Notes under the pieces: generated by a model
The model's database searches: none
What the model was told of the DNA's origin: nothing
What the model saw: only the letters and a program-made list of their open reading frames with translations
Program-made: the position numbers and the translations under genes
Shown here: positions 53,173 to 64,000 of the stretch, in pieces
How the letters are laid out: every line of letters begins with the position of its first letter
Numbering within the stretch: the stretch's first letter is position 1
Source of the DNA: Spiroplasma endosymbiont of Lonchoptera lutea
Lineage (GTDB): Bacteria > Bacillota_I > Bacilli_A > Mycoplasmatales > Nriv7
Assembly (NCBI RefSeq): GCF_964019715.1
Contig: NZ_OZ026463.1
Span: forward strand, 1,128,220-1,192,219
DNA: 64,000 nucleotides
Reading direction: 5' to 3'

Positions 53173-53577
53173 ATACGAAAAATTTTATCACTTTTAAATT
53201 TAGTTGGGGTAATATTTATCTCTGCGTGTAGTAATAATTTTAAAGAATATAATTTGCAGTTTGCTAGTGTTAAGAATAGTGGTTTAATTTTAATTCCTAA
53301 AAATTATGATATGCTTGATTTTACTAAAAGTAATATTTTATTACCTAATTTTCCAGCACTACAAAAACAATTTTATGTTTATAATTCAGAATTTACTAAT
53401 CTTTATAACAAAAATGGTGTTTTTAAAAAAATAAATGGTTACCGGGTTGATAGTTCTACTTACGATGTCCGTAGTTATTGGCTTGACGAAATTGTTAATG
53501 TTAAAATTTCATTTAAAAAAGTTTCAGGTGTTTATCGTATAATTTCCTTTTTTGCTGAAATGCCTAATAAAAATTAG
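53173..53577 (+). CDS. Viral lipoprotein of P3 (start codon ATA as sequenced)
   Basis: The 134-residue reading frame has a lipoprotein signal (RKILSLLNLVGVIFISAC, Cys near residue 19) and a domain unlike those of P1 and P2 (KEYNLQFASVKNSGLILIPK onward). It stands directly after the adsorption gene, as in P1 and P2. A strong AAAGGAGG lies 9 bases before an ATA where an ATG is expected, so the start codon seems mutated, or ATA is used; the next in-frame start is TTG at 53254, after the signal. If the rule of P1 and P2 holds, its domain equals the lost amino domain of the P3 adsorption protein. Confidence 0.65.
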   Translation: MRKILSLLNLVGVIFISACSNNFKEYNLQFASVKNSGLILIPKNYDMLDFTKSNILLPNFPALQKQFYVYNSEFTNLYNKNGVFKKINGYRVDSSTYDVRSYWLDEIVNVKISFKKVSGVYRIISFFAEMPNKN

Positions 53578-53596
53578 TAATTTAATAAATATTTTT

Positions 53597-53628
53597 GAAA
53601 ATCGTGTTTTTTGTAATACGATTTTCTT
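53597..53628 (+). terminator. Terminator after the P3 lipoprotein
   Basis: The stem GAAAATCGT/ACGATTTTC with a 12-base loop is followed by TTAATTT; moderate T tract. Confidence 0.65.
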
Positions 53629-53646
53629 AATTTAAGGAGTTTAAAA

Positions 53647-54733
53647 ATGAAATATATTATTTCCCAAGCTGATTTAGCCGATTTAAAAGCAAAAATCCAA
53701 AGTTGACTAAGTGCTAATTGCCGTAATCCTTATTACTATAAAACTAAAAAACGTATTACTGCCTATTTAAATTTATGTACTTATTTCTATATTGAAGAAA
53801 CTACTTTAACAAAACTTATTAAAAAATATTTTAAGAATGCAACGAAAACCTTTTATCGTTGGGCAGAAAAAATTATGACCGCTTATTATTCTGACAATTT
53901 AAATTTGTTATTGTTTAAAACTACAAAACCACAAAATCTTAATTATCAATATAGTTTAAATTCTCGCAAAAAAGTATGTGATTTATATTTTGATTATAAA
54001 AATCTTCAAGCTGGCGGAATCTGGTCTTTATTTAACAATTTAAAAATCGGTTTTCACAATATTAAAAATTCAGAAGTTCCTAAAAACATCAAAACCTTTT
54101 ATAGTTGAATTAAATCTGACCCTCGTTGAAAAGAATTAAAACAGCAAATCAAACAAACAAAACGCCATTTTAAGCGTTATGAAGTCTCCGAAATTGGTCT
54201 TTTACAAATGGATGCCAAAATTATTACCACATCAAATTTTCCGGTTGATAAAAAATATTATATTTATGATTTCATTGACGAAATGACACGCATAGTATTT
54301 GGCTATGTTTATGATAGTTTAGGAACTAACAATGCCATTAATGCTGTGCAAAGAGCAATGAAAGATTTTCGTGAACTTGGGATAACCATTAAACGCCTTC
54401 GTACTGACAACGCTCCGGAATTTACTACTACTAACTGAAGTAATAAATAAAAAAACATACAAAGTAAAAGAAAGGCCTTTTACAACCTTTCTTTCGAGGA
54501 ATGGAATTGTCCACGAAAACACACCGATTCGTTCGCCACAGAGTAACGGTAAAATCGAGCGGTTTCATAAACATTATACCAAATTATTTTATTCTAAGGA
54601 TACAAAATTAAACCAAAATGAACTTCAACATTATTTAAACAAATGTTATTACTTTTATAACTTTGAGCGTCGTCATTCATCTTTAAATACTAAAACCCCA
54701 TTTCAAACATTACAAAAATTTTTAACAAAGTAG
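53647..54733 (+). pseudogene. Integrase-core (rve) transposase of P3, frameshifted
   Basis: The amino part includes RNPYYYKTKKRITAYLNLC and a YSLNSRKKVCDLYFDYKN region; the DDE core shows LLQMDAKIIT, RLRTDNAPEF and SPQSNGKIERFHKHY with RRHSSLNTKTPFQ near the end, the pattern of IS3/IS481-type enzymes known from SpV1 ORF3. A stop at 54448-54450 and a +1 change at the following A7 run separate the last third. It might be a programmed shift, a mutation or a sequencing error. AAGGAGTTTAAAA precedes the ATG. Confidence 0.8.
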
Positions 54734-54881
54734 CTTCTAGAAGTTTGAATAATTATTTTTTACAAAGTATTTAACTTGTTGTTTCAGTTGTGATTAAATT
54801 GATTACTCCTAAAATAATTAATATTTTTTTCATTATTGTTATTTTCCTTTTTTTAGTTGGTTTATTATTTTTTAAATATTA

Positions 54882-55949
54882 TTATCAATTAAGCGACTCT
54901 ATTGAAACAGTATAATTAACATTTATATTTCCAATATAAAAACTTAAATTATTTGATTTAATTTGAGCACTAGTCAAAGTAATATTTAAAATATTAATTT
55001 TATTTATATCTATACTAGGATATAGTTCTTTTAATTTATCCTTGATTTGTTGCTCTGTTGGATTAGATAAATTACTAGTTTTAAATTCACCTAAAGTGGT
55101 ATTTGTAATAATTTTATTTAAATTAACATTAGATAAAAAATTAACTTTTGCACTACCACTTAAAAGGTCTTTTCTTTTAAAAGTTATTTCTGCATTTTCA
55201 AATGTTATATCTTTAATTTCAAAATCATCTATAACATTTTCTAATTTTCTATTTAATTCTTTTAATTTATCTTTAATTTGCTGTTCCGTTGGTTTATGAA
55301 GTCCATCAGTTCTAATTAAGCCTAATTCCTTTTTTTCAATATATAATCTTAGTGGTATAGAATAATTAAAATTTATTTCACCAGTATAAATACTTGTATC
55401 AATTGAGGTAATTTTGCCCCCATATAGGTGAGTTTTTTCAATTTTGATTTTATTAATATCTAACTGCGGATTTAATTGTTTTAAAAAATGTTTAAATAAA
55501 GCTTCATCATAATTATCACCACCAAAGTTATTTATATCAATTTCTCCTAAATCAGTATTTTTAATAATTATATTTATTGGTACAGACTTATCAACTGTAA
55601 AATCAATTGTTAGTTTACCACTAAAACCAGTTATACTAATTACTGCACTATTTACAGTAATATTTTCAACTTTAATTTTTGTTATATCTACTGACTGATT
55701 TTTTTCTTTTACTCTATTTTTGATTTGTTCCTCTGTTGGTTTATCGGCTCCATAAGTTTTAAATACATGTTTAGTTTTATCATTTTCTGTGTTTCTTTTA
55801 TTTCTTATTTTAGTTAAGTGCGTTCAATTTAATTCATCTAAATCACCAACTTTTTTAATTTCTTTTTGTAATGAACTAGTAGCAATAACAGTTGGCACCG
55901 TACTACTAGCAATCGCAATTGTTCCTAATAATTCTAAAAGTTTTTTCAT
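54882..55949 (-). CDS. Secreted repeat protein (P3 cargo)
   Basis: An intact 355-residue protein with signal peptide MKKLLELLGTIAIASS, then KIRNKR near residue 47, then four related units of about 75-85 residues, two starting with PTEQQIKDKLKEL, one with PTEEQIKNRVKEK and one diverged. Each unit has a helix followed by beta-like strands (DINKIKI..., ITFENAEI...). The fold is unknown to me; adhesin-like surface repeats are a fair guess. It occupies the cargo slot, on the minus strand, and shares leader and signal peptide with the P2 toxin. No frameshift is present. Confidence 0.8.
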
Positions 55950-56165
55950 ATTAATTAAATTCCTTTCATAAATTTTTACTAATTAATAAAATTATCGAAC
56001 AATCAACACCATTCTCCAAATGTTAATCTGTAGTCTTTTTAACTTGGAATTTAATTATAAAATATTTTTTTTAAAAATTCTAATTATTAAATCATTTAAA
56101 GTTTGATTCTTTGTTTCAGTAAAAAATAAATACCCAAAAAATAATTTCTCCTTTTTTAAGGACGC
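55950..56165 (-). promoter_or_regulatory. Leader of the P3 cargo gene
   Basis: The first 40 bases match the P1 and P2 cargo leaders (AAGGAATTTAATTAAT before the ATG). The rest is AT-rich without a gene; it ends at GGACGC, the left flank of a viral end. Confidence 0.55.
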
Positions 56166-56282
56166 ATAAAGTTTTGTTAGGTGGGAAAAGCTTTAAATAA
56201 TTTTGAAAGAAAAATAATTACAATTTAATTATCATTTTATTTGAAAAATAAGTAATAAAACAAAATATTTAATATTAACAAA
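56166..56282 (+). mobile_element. Left-end remnant of a plectrovirus
   Basis: ATAAAGTTTTGTTAGG follows GGACGC as at P2. About 40 bases match the viral leader before the sequence diverges, and IS30-B8 follows. It marks a further integration. Confidence 0.78.
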
Positions 56283-56407
56283 CCTGAATTGTAAATATAA
56301 ATGGGACAGTTTTTTAAAATAATTGTATTAAATCTATTGGTCTTTTATAAGATAATGATTTTCTGGGTGTAGAATTAATGGATTGGCAACCCTTTTTAGG
56401 ACACTTT

Positions 56408-57208
56408 TTATGTAGACTGGTATTTTCTAAATTCAACGGGAGTTAAATAATTTAAACTGCCATGAATTCGAATATTGTTATATCAATTAACAAAATCAAA
56501 TAGTTCGCATTTTAGTTGTGTTAAGTTTGCAAATTTTTTACCGTTAATAAATTCGGTTTTAAAGGTTTTGTAAGTTGCTTCAGCAACAGCATTATCATAT
56601 GGGCATCCTTTGGAGCTTAATGATCTTTTAATTTTAAAGGTTATTAAAATTTCATCAATAATTTTATTTTTAAACTCATTACCACGATCAGTATGAAATA
56701 AAGTTATTTTATTTAATGGTCGTGTTATCTTGTGAAAAGCTTGTTGAACTAATTCAGCAGTTTTATTTGGCCCAGCACTATAGCCAATTACTTCGCGATT
56801 AAACAAGTCAATTAATAAACAAATATAATGTCATTTAGTGCCAACTTGAACATATGTTAAATCACTAACAACAACTTCATTTGGTTTTTTGTCATTAAAT
56901 TGACGATTTAAAACATTATTAATTTCGTCATTATTAACTGTTTTTTTATGATTACAATATTTTAACTTGGTGTATTTAGAAACCAAATTATTTTTGATCA
57001 TAATGAATCGGATTTTTCGTCGTGATAAAATGATATTTTTTCTTATTAAAACAGCTTTAATTTTACGAGCACCATAAATCTTGCGACTTTTATTAAATGC
57101 ACTGATAACTTCTTGTTCATAATTATTAACATCAAACTTGGTGCATTTATTAGTTTGATAATAATATGTTGATTTTAGTAAACCTAAAATCTTACATATT
57201 TTCCTCAC
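56408..57208 (-). CDS. IS3-family OrfB transposase (copy C4)
   Basis: 266 residues, intact, the same protein as copy C1. Confidence 0.92.
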
Positions 57209-57240
57209 TGAATATTTATTTTTGTTGTTATTAATTATTG

Positions 57241-57519
57241 TTATTTTTTCCCGATTATCAGTGCTGCTTGCTTTAAAATGTCATTTTCCATCCGTAATTG
57301 TTGGTTTTCTTTTCGCAAGTAAATTAATTCATTTTCTTCGACAGTGCGATTATCTTTTGCTTTAAATGACCCAGAATTATTATAATTTTTAATTCAACTA
57401 TAAATAGTTGGTTTTGGTAAATTATATTCTTTCCCTAAATTAATAACACTTTTGTCATTTTTGTATAGCATTACAATTTGTTTTTTAAATTCTTCAGAGT
57501 ATGAGGTTTTATTTCCCAT
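57241..57519 (-). CDS. IS3-family OrfA (copy C4)
   Basis: 92 residues, intact, ending at the A6 slip site with the -1 frame open into orfB. Confidence 0.92.
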
Positions 57520-58000
57520 TTTTATATTCCTTCTTTCTTAATAATTTTGAAGTCTATATAATTATGGTCCAACTTATTGTAGCCTATCCATAATTTGAAA
57601 TGCTATAGAATTTAAGTCTTTTTGTTTATATGAAGATAAATCAGTAGATTTTGGTAAATATCTTCTTAAAATACCATTATTGTTCTCATTTAAACCTCTT
57701 TGACAAGGTTTTCCGGCATCTGCAAAATAAATTTTAACATTACAATTTTTTTCAATTAATTTTCATTTACTAAATTCTTTACCACGATCAAAAGTAATAG
57801 TTTTAATTGTTCCTGGTATTAATTTTGAAATAAATTTTATTATACTTTGTGTAATACTTTCTGCTTTATGATTTTTAGTTTTCAAAGGAATTGTGGTTTT
57901 TGATCATATATCAGCTAAAGTAATAATAGAACTTTTATGATCTTTACCAACGATAGTATCTCCCTCTAAATGGCCAAATTCTTGTATATTTTTAATATTT

Positions 58001-59061
58001 CCTGAAATGTAAAATTAAAAAGGACACTTATATAAAAAACAAATTGTGTTAATTCTATAATTAAGAAAAGAAAGGAATTAGCACAATGTATAAGTATCTG
58101 ACTATTGAATCAATAATAGCAATAAAAGAATATAAAAGTTATGGATTTTCTATTCGTAAAATAGCAAAAGCAATTGATTATAGTAAATCAACTGTACACA
58201 GAGTTTGTAAATTATTAAATCAAAACTTATTACCATTAGAAATATTGAATCAAGTTCAAAAAAATAAACAAAATGCAGGTAGAAAATTAATAATTTTAAC
58301 TTTAACAGAAATTAATACTATCAATCATTTGTTAATTACTAAAAATTATGCTCTTGATATAATTGCTGATTTTTTAAAGAAAAATAAAATAAAAAATATT
58401 TCAACAAAAACTTTATATAACATGTTTAAAACAAATCGAATGGGTTTTGATGAAAAAAATTTATTGAGAAAAGGCAAAAATAAACCTCATAAACAAAAAG
58501 AAACTAGGGGCAGAATTAATAATTGTAAATCTATTCATGAAAGAAATTTAATCATTCCAAATATTAAAAATATACAAGAATTTGGCCATTTAGAGGGAGA
58601 TACTATCGTTGGTAAAGATCATAAAAGTTCTATTATTACTTTAGCTGATATATGATCAAAAACCACAATTCCTTTGAAAACTAAAAATCATAAAGCAGAA
58701 AGTATTACACAAAGTATAATAAAATTTATTTCAAAATTAATACCAGGAACAATTAAAACTATTACTTTTGATCGTGGTAAAGAATTTAGTAAATGAAAAT
58801 TAATTGAAAAAAATTGTAATGTTAAAATTTATTTTGCAGATGCCGGAAAACCTTGTCAAAGAGGTTTAAATGAGAACAATAATGGTATTTTAAGAAGATA
58901 TTTACCAAAATCTACTGATTTATCTTCATATAAACAAAAAGACTTAAATTCTATAGCATTTCAAATTAATTCTACACCCAGAAAATCATTATCTTATAAA
59001 AGACCAATAGATTTAATACAATTATTTTAAAAAACTGTCCCATTTATATTTACAATTCAGG
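58001..59061 (+). mobile_element. IS30-family element, type B (copy B9)
   Basis: A complete copy in opposite orientation inside B8, within the transposase gene. Confidence 0.93.
58086..59030 (+). CDS. IS30-family transposase, type B (copy B9)
   Basis: An intact 314-residue copy equal to B1. Confidence 0.94.
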
Positions 59062-59617
59062 AATGATTAAATTTCTTTCATGAATAGATTTACAATTATT
59101 AATTCTGCCCCTAGTTTCTTTTTGTTTATGAGGTTTATTTTTGCCTTTTCTCAATAAATTTTTTTCATCAAAACCCATTCGATTTGTTTTAAACATGTTA
59201 TATAAAGTTTTTGTTGAAATATTTTTTATTTTATTTTTCTTTAAAAAATCAGCAATTATATCAAGAGCATAATTTTTAGTAATTAACAAATGATTGATAG
59301 TATTAATTTCTGTTAAAGTTAAAATTATTAATTTTCTACCTGCATTTTGTTTATTTTTTTGAACTTGATTCAATATTTCTAATGGTAATAAGTTTTGATT
59401 TAATAATTTACAAACTCTGTGTACAGTTGATTTACTATAATCAATTGCTTTTGCTATTTTACGAATAGAAAATCCATAACTTTTATATTCTTTTATTGCT
59501 ATTATTGATTCAATAGTCAGATACTTATACATTGTGCTAATTCCTTTCTTTTCTTAATTATAGAATTAACACAATTTGTTTTTTATATAAGTGTCCTTTT
59601 TAATTTTACATTTCAGG

Positions 59618-60781
59618 TTATTCGGTGTTAATAATCATTGACTAACTAACTCGGCAAATTGCTCATTTCAATCAGTAAACTTGCCATAACGACTATCAAC
59701 AAATAATTTTGATACTAAAGCACTTATTAAGGTACTACGATTAATTTCCAAAAATTCATTATTATCTTCTACTTTTCAAACATTAATATTGGCAGAATTA
59801 AAACCTAATTTTTCACCAATAAAACGAATAAATTCATTAGATGCTGAAAAATTACTTGGTTGAACTTTATAACCTCTAATTAATATTATTATTAATATTT
59901 TTATAATCAACTTGTGAAAACCAATTGTTTAAAAAATAATTGCTTTCATTATTAGTAACTTTATTTAGTAAAATGTTTTTATTTAATTGTTCAGGTAAAA
60001 ACGATAAAGCAAATTCTAACATATGCCCATATTCATGAATAACACCCGTAATAATATTATTAGATACTCAATGACCTAACTGATAATTTTCAAAAACAAC
60101 ATTTTTACTTAAAATATTTGAATCTAAAGCAATAAACTGATAGCCATAAAAACTATTTAATACTGTAATCCCTAAAACTCCTGAATAGCGTTTTTGGATA
60201 TTATTAGTAAAAACAAGAGTAAACAGTCAACGCTTAATATTTTCAATACCATAATATTTACTTAGATAATTATATAAACTTAATAAATGTTGTTCTTCGC
60301 TACCAACAACATTAATAATAGAATTAAAATCTAACAGCGGATAATAATTATGGCGTAATATTGTTGTTCTAATTTTAGCAATTAATGTTGTTAAAGAAGG
60401 AAAATAACCTGATTCATTTTGTAATTGTTTAGTATTATGGATAAACTTATCATACGCCAATTTACTATTTTCCGAAACTTTTAATATTTCTTCATAACAA
60501 GACCTTAATGATGCTATTTCTTGAGATTGAAAATAATATTTTCTAACCATCTTTGCATACTGCATAATAACTTCCATACCAATAACATCATCACTATTCA
60601 CATCTAAATATTGACTACGATTTTTATCTCTTATTATTAGTTCGTTACGATTATTGGGTTCAAAAGCACAACGATAACCAGTTAAAAGATTTTCATTATC
60701 CTCATTAACAAGATATAGTGGTTTTACAAAACTAATACTTACTAATAAATAAATATTAAAAAAACTAATCATTTTTCACAT
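59618..60781 (-). pseudogene. Secreted zinc metalloprotease-like protein, truncated and frameshifted
   Basis: It starts MWKMISFFNIYLLVSISF, a likely signal peptide or anchor, after GGAGATAATTGTA. Near residue 240 the zinc motif VIHEYGHMLEFALSF (HExxH) is visible. The frame changes near 59880 after NINNNIN and continues as GYKVQPSNFSAS, with a Glu-containing helix FTDWNEQFAELVSQW that could supply the third zinc ligand. IS30-B8 cuts the gene at 59617. I do not know the family; an extracellular peptidase acting on host material is plausible. Confidence 0.7.
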
Positions 60782-61012
60782 TACAATTATCTCCTAAAAT
60801 ATTTTTAAAGTTTACAAGTGATAGTTTAATATCCTTTAATATAAAATATTTTATCACATAATTTTAAAAAGTATTATTTGATAGTAAATCAATATTAAAA
60901 GTTTTACTTTTCAATTAACTGATTTATCCTTTATCTGGATTATGGATTATGATAAATAAAAAAAGAACGCCTTTAAAGGCGTTCTTTTAATACATTAATA
61001 TTCTTTTTTAAA
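60782..61012. other. Intergenic region with the fba terminator
   Basis: The stem AAAGAACGCC/GGCGTTCTTT (60962-60987) followed on the minus strand by TTTTTATTT terminates fba. The rest is an AT-rich promoter region for the metalloprotease gene. Confidence 0.75.
60955..60989 (-). terminator. fba terminator
   Basis: A perfect 10-bp GC-containing stem AAAGAACGCC/GGCGTTCTTT with a 6-base loop and a T tract in the minus-strand direction, 26 bases after the fba stop. Confidence 0.9.
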
Positions 61013-61882
61013 TTAAGCTTTACCTAAACTACCAAACTCTGCTAATAATTGTTTCGCTTTATTCTCAACAGCAACAGTTCCCGAATTTAATAATTTTCGC
61101 GGATCATAACCTTTACCCACTTGATCTTTTTCAGCAATAATATACTGTCGGGTTGCTTGTTGAAATTCTAATTGTAATTCCGTATTAACATTAATTTTAC
61201 TAATTCCTAAACTAATCGCTTGTTTAATTTGTTCCATATCAATTCCCGAACCACCGTGTAATACTAGTGGTAAAGAAATATTTTCAGAAATATTTTTTAA
61301 CAAATCTAATTTTAAACCGTCCCAATTTTTAGGATATGGACCATGAATATTGTTAATTCCGGCAGCTAAAAAATCAACCGCCAAGTTTTTCATTGCTTGA
61401 CATTCATCAAGGGTTGCTAATTCGCCCGTACCAATAACACCATCTTCTTCACCACCAATAGTTCCCACTTCGGCCTCAACAGCAACATTTTTACGATGAG
61501 CATAATCTACTACTTGGGCAGTTAATTTTAAATTTTCAGCAAGAGGATGATGACTACCATCAAACATTACTGAAGAAAAACCAGCATCAATCGCTGCAAT
61601 ACACGATTCAACAGTTTGACCGTGGTCTAAATGTAATGCTACGGGAACAGTCACCTTAATGAAATCCATTAGATTAGTAACTAATCCATAAACCGTTTTA
61701 ACTCCCCCCATATATTTAATTGCCCCTTCGGATACTCCTAAAATTACTGGACTATTAGTTTCTTGTACTGCTTTTAAAATTGCTTTAATTCATTCTAAAT
61801 TATTAATATTAAAATGCGCAATTGCATAATTTTCTTTTCTCGCTTTTTGCAACATTGCTGTTGGATTAACTAATTTTGTCAT
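61013..61882 (-). CDS. fba: Class II fructose-bisphosphate aldolase
   Basis: This glycolytic enzyme splits fructose-1,6-bisphosphate. The 289-residue protein shows the zinc-dependent class II motifs HLDHGQTVESC (near residue 83), FDGSHHPLAEN, VEAEVGTIGGEEDG, NIHGPYP, VLHGGSGI and KINVNTE. It is essential in Spiroplasma, which relies on glycolysis. GGAGGATAGAA precedes the ATG. It lies 25 bases after pyrG on the same strand. Confidence 0.97.
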
Positions 61883-61907
61883 TTCTATCCTCCAAGATTA
61901 AAATTTG

Positions 61908-63509
61908 TTAATATGCTTTAATTACTGCTTCAATAAATCCAATAAATAATGGATTTGATTTGCTTGGTCGGGAAGTAAATTCAGGATGAAATTGACTACC
62001 AATAAAAAACGGATGGTTCTTTAATTCAATAATTTCCACTAAAGATTGTTCTTTATACATACCACTAAAAATAATTCCTTTTTCTTTAAATAAATCCAAA
62101 TAATCATTATTTACTTCGTAACGATGCCGATGGCGTTCTTGGATAACCTTCTTCTTGTATAATTTCGAAACATGCGTTTTATCTTCAATAGTAATATCAT
62201 AATTTCCTAGTCGCAATGTACCACCAACATGATCAGTTGAGTTTTTTCCTCTAATTAAATGTAATATCGGATTTTTACATTCAGGAAAAAACTCCTCAGA
62301 ATGAGCATCTGGTAATTTACAAACATCTTGGCCAAATTCAATTAATGCCGTTTGCATGCCTAAACAAATGCCAAAATAAGGAATATGATGTTTTCTAGCA
62401 TACTTAGCAGCTAATATTTTTCCTTCAATGCCCCGATAACCAAACCCACCAGGTACAACAATACCTTTACAATGTTTAAAAATATCTTCATAATTATTTT
62501 CATCAATATCATTGGCACTAATTCATTGCACTTTAACTTCAACACCTTTTTCATAACCAGCTAACTTTAATGACTCTAAAACTGATAAATACGCATCCGG
62601 TAATTCAATATACTTACCAACTAAATAAATTGTAATAACTTTATTTTTAGCATCACTAGCTTTTTGTAAAAACAATTTTAATTTCTTTAAATTATTATGT
62701 TTAATTTTTAAATGTAGCAACGAAGCAAGCGTTGTTAAAATATCTTGTTCATAAAGAACAATTGGTACTTTATAAATATTATCCACATCATAAGCACTAA
62801 AAACAGCATTACGATTAACATTACAAAATAAAGAAATTTTATCAATTAATTGTGCTGATAATTCTTGTTCACTACGAGCAAGAACAATATCTGGTTGAAT
62901 TCCTAACGACAATAATTCTTTAACTGAATGTTGAACTGGCTTTGTTTTAAATTCACCACTAGCAGCAATAAATGGTACTAAAGCAACATGAATAAATAAC
63001 ACATTTTCTTTCCCTTTTTCCATTCTTATTTGCCGAATCGTTTCAATAAATGGTAATGACTCAATATCACCAACTGTGCCCCCAATTTCACCAATAATAA
63101 TATCGGCTTTACTAACAGTTGACGCTAAATAAATCTTATTCTTAATAATATCTGTTAAATGCGGTACTACTTGAACTGTTTTACCTTCATAATCACCATT
63201 CCGCTCTTTTTCAATTACTTCTAAATATGCTTTACCAGCAGTAATTGATGAATAGCAAGTCAAATTTTCATCAATAAAGCGTTCATAATGACCTAAATCT
63301 AAATCAGTCTCACTACCATCAGCAGTAACAAAAACCTCACCATGCTCATAGGGATTCATTGTTCCTGGATCAACATTAATATATGGATCAAATTTTTGCA
63401 TAAAAACCTTTAATCCACTATCTTTTAAAATATGACCAATTGAAGCGCCAGCAATTCCCTTACCTAAACTGGAAACTACACCACCCGTAATAAAAATATA
63501 TTTTGTCAT
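61908..63509 (-). CDS. pyrG: CTP synthase
   Basis: CTP synthase makes CTP from UTP with glutamine and ATP. The 533-residue protein has the amidoligase domain ([19 protein letters not shown] at the start, [17 protein letters not shown]) and the glutaminase domain with FGICLGMQ (Cys) and [11 protein letters not shown] (His, Glu). A TGA codon near 62523 is Trp. The gene follows rpoE, an arrangement found in many Firmicutes. Confidence 0.97.
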
Positions 63510-63537
63510 TATAATTCACCTTCTTTAACTCTAACAA

Positions 63538-63966
63538 CTAGTTATTTTCTTCTATTTCTTTTTCAATTTCATCTCAATCAACTTCATCTTCTTCATCATC
63601 GCTATCAATTTCTAATTCATCTTCTTCATCATCAATACTTTCTTCAAAAGTATCATCAACTTCATCAATAATTTCAGTAACTTCTAATTTCTTAGGATCA
63701 ATATCATCATTAATAGCAAATAAAAATTCTAATTGTTTCTTAATTTCATCATACTTATAATCTTGTCGTAACCCCCATTCCTTATCCTGAATTAACAAAA
63801 AACGATTATCCAATACCATATCAGTATATAAATTAACCATTTCTTTTGCTTCAGCTTCAATTGGTGTTTCCTTGGCAATCTTAACATAATCATAAATTTC
63901 TTTAAAACCAGCGTGTTTTCGCTTAATAAGAAATTCATATGCCAGATTAACTAAAGACTTATTCAT
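63538..63966 (-). CDS. rpoE: RNA polymerase delta subunit
   Basis: The 142-residue delta subunit has an amino-terminal HARE-HTH domain (LVNLAYEFLIKRKHAGFKEIY, residues 5-25) and a long, disordered acidic tail rich in Asp and Glu from about residue 95. It speeds RNA polymerase recycling in Gram-positives. The ATG follows AGAAGGAGATAAT. rpoE-pyrG-fba form one transcription unit ending at the terminator near 60955. Confidence 0.94.
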
Positions 63967-64000
63967 ATATTATCTCCTTCTAAATCTATGTTTGTACTAA

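Larger units (their letters stand above)
56379..57590 (-). mobile_element. IS3-family (IS150-like) element, copy C4
   Basis: A complete 1212-bp copy in B8 with TAA repeated on both sides, a clean 3-bp target duplication. Confidence 0.94.
56283..59617 (-). mobile_element. IS30-family type B, opened by two other elements (copy B8)
   Basis: The parts 56283-56378, 57591-58000 and 59062-59617 join into one full type B copy. IS3-type C4 and IS30-B9 are inserted in it. The transposase reading frame (start at 59532) is therefore broken twice. Confidence 0.92.

Noticed and set aside
54790..54915. Plus-strand open frame of 41 codons from GTG with a hydrophobic segment (KIINIFFIIVIFLFLVGLLF)
   Set aside because: There is no clear ribosome binding site, it overlaps the end of the convergent cargo gene, and runs of T in this genome easily give hydrophobic frames.

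Overview
The window is AT-rich and reads TGA as tryptophan throughout: mnmA, ftsY, ymdB and most other genes only stay open if TGA is sense. Together with plectrovirus (SpV1-type) genomes, IS30-family elements and a Mollicute gene set, this points to a Spiroplasma chromosome, most likely of the Citri/Poulsonii group (group inferred from the viruses, not from a marker gene).

Layout. Backbone genes survive as islands: mnmA, ftsY, ylxM, ymdB (278-3558); a hydrolase gene cut in two by a virus (3561-3840 and 14803-15482); guaC (15500-16459); a YgjP-like peptidase, a YwaF-like membrane protein and dUTPase (20588-22745); infC, rpmI, rplT (24991-26116); a pstB remnant, rsmE, a membrane protein and deoC (29119-31586); rpsU (46474-46644); a decayed C39-peptidase ABC exporter (46718-49173); a decayed secreted metalloprotease (59618-60781); fba, pyrG and rpoE (61013-63966). 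Between them lie two near-complete integrated plectroviruses, P1 (3840-14798) and P2 (31676-46358), a rearranged segment of a third virus, P3 (52622-56160), two bare viral ends (26338-26374 and 56166-56282), and about twenty whole or broken insertion sequences of two IS30-family types (here A and B) and one IS3-family type, several nested in one another.

The viruses share a layout: non-coding leader with hairpins, five small proteins, major coat protein, Zot-like P-loop protein, four small membrane proteins, a long adsorption protein, a short lipoprotein, a cargo gene on the opposite strand, then a DDE transposase and the right end. Two features stand out. First, in P1 and in P2 the lipoprotein downstream of the adsorption gene carries a nearly identical copy of the amino-terminal domain of that same virus's adsorption protein, although the two viruses have unrelated amino-terminal domains. 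This suggests type-specific superinfection exclusion by a surface decoy, or a donor cassette for domain switching. P3 keeps the same gene order with a third domain.

Second, the cargo slot of P2 holds a 4.9-kb gene for a secreted protein with a signal peptide, a coiled-coil region, about ten ankyrin repeats, an OTU cysteine-protease domain and a carboxy-terminal hydrophobic segment, the architecture of the S. poulsonii male-killing toxin Spaid. A run of 12 G (toxin strand) lies about 60 bases before its start and two homopolymer frameshifts break it as sequenced. A related toxin fragment sits between two inverted IS30 copies at 18317-19458. The P3 slot holds a secreted repeat protein and the P1 slot a remnant, and all share leader and signal-peptide sequence, so the slot looks like a site where viruses exchange secreted effectors.

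Many frameshifts fall in homopolymers. Without reads I cannot tell true decay or phase variation from sequencing error, and I say so at each place.
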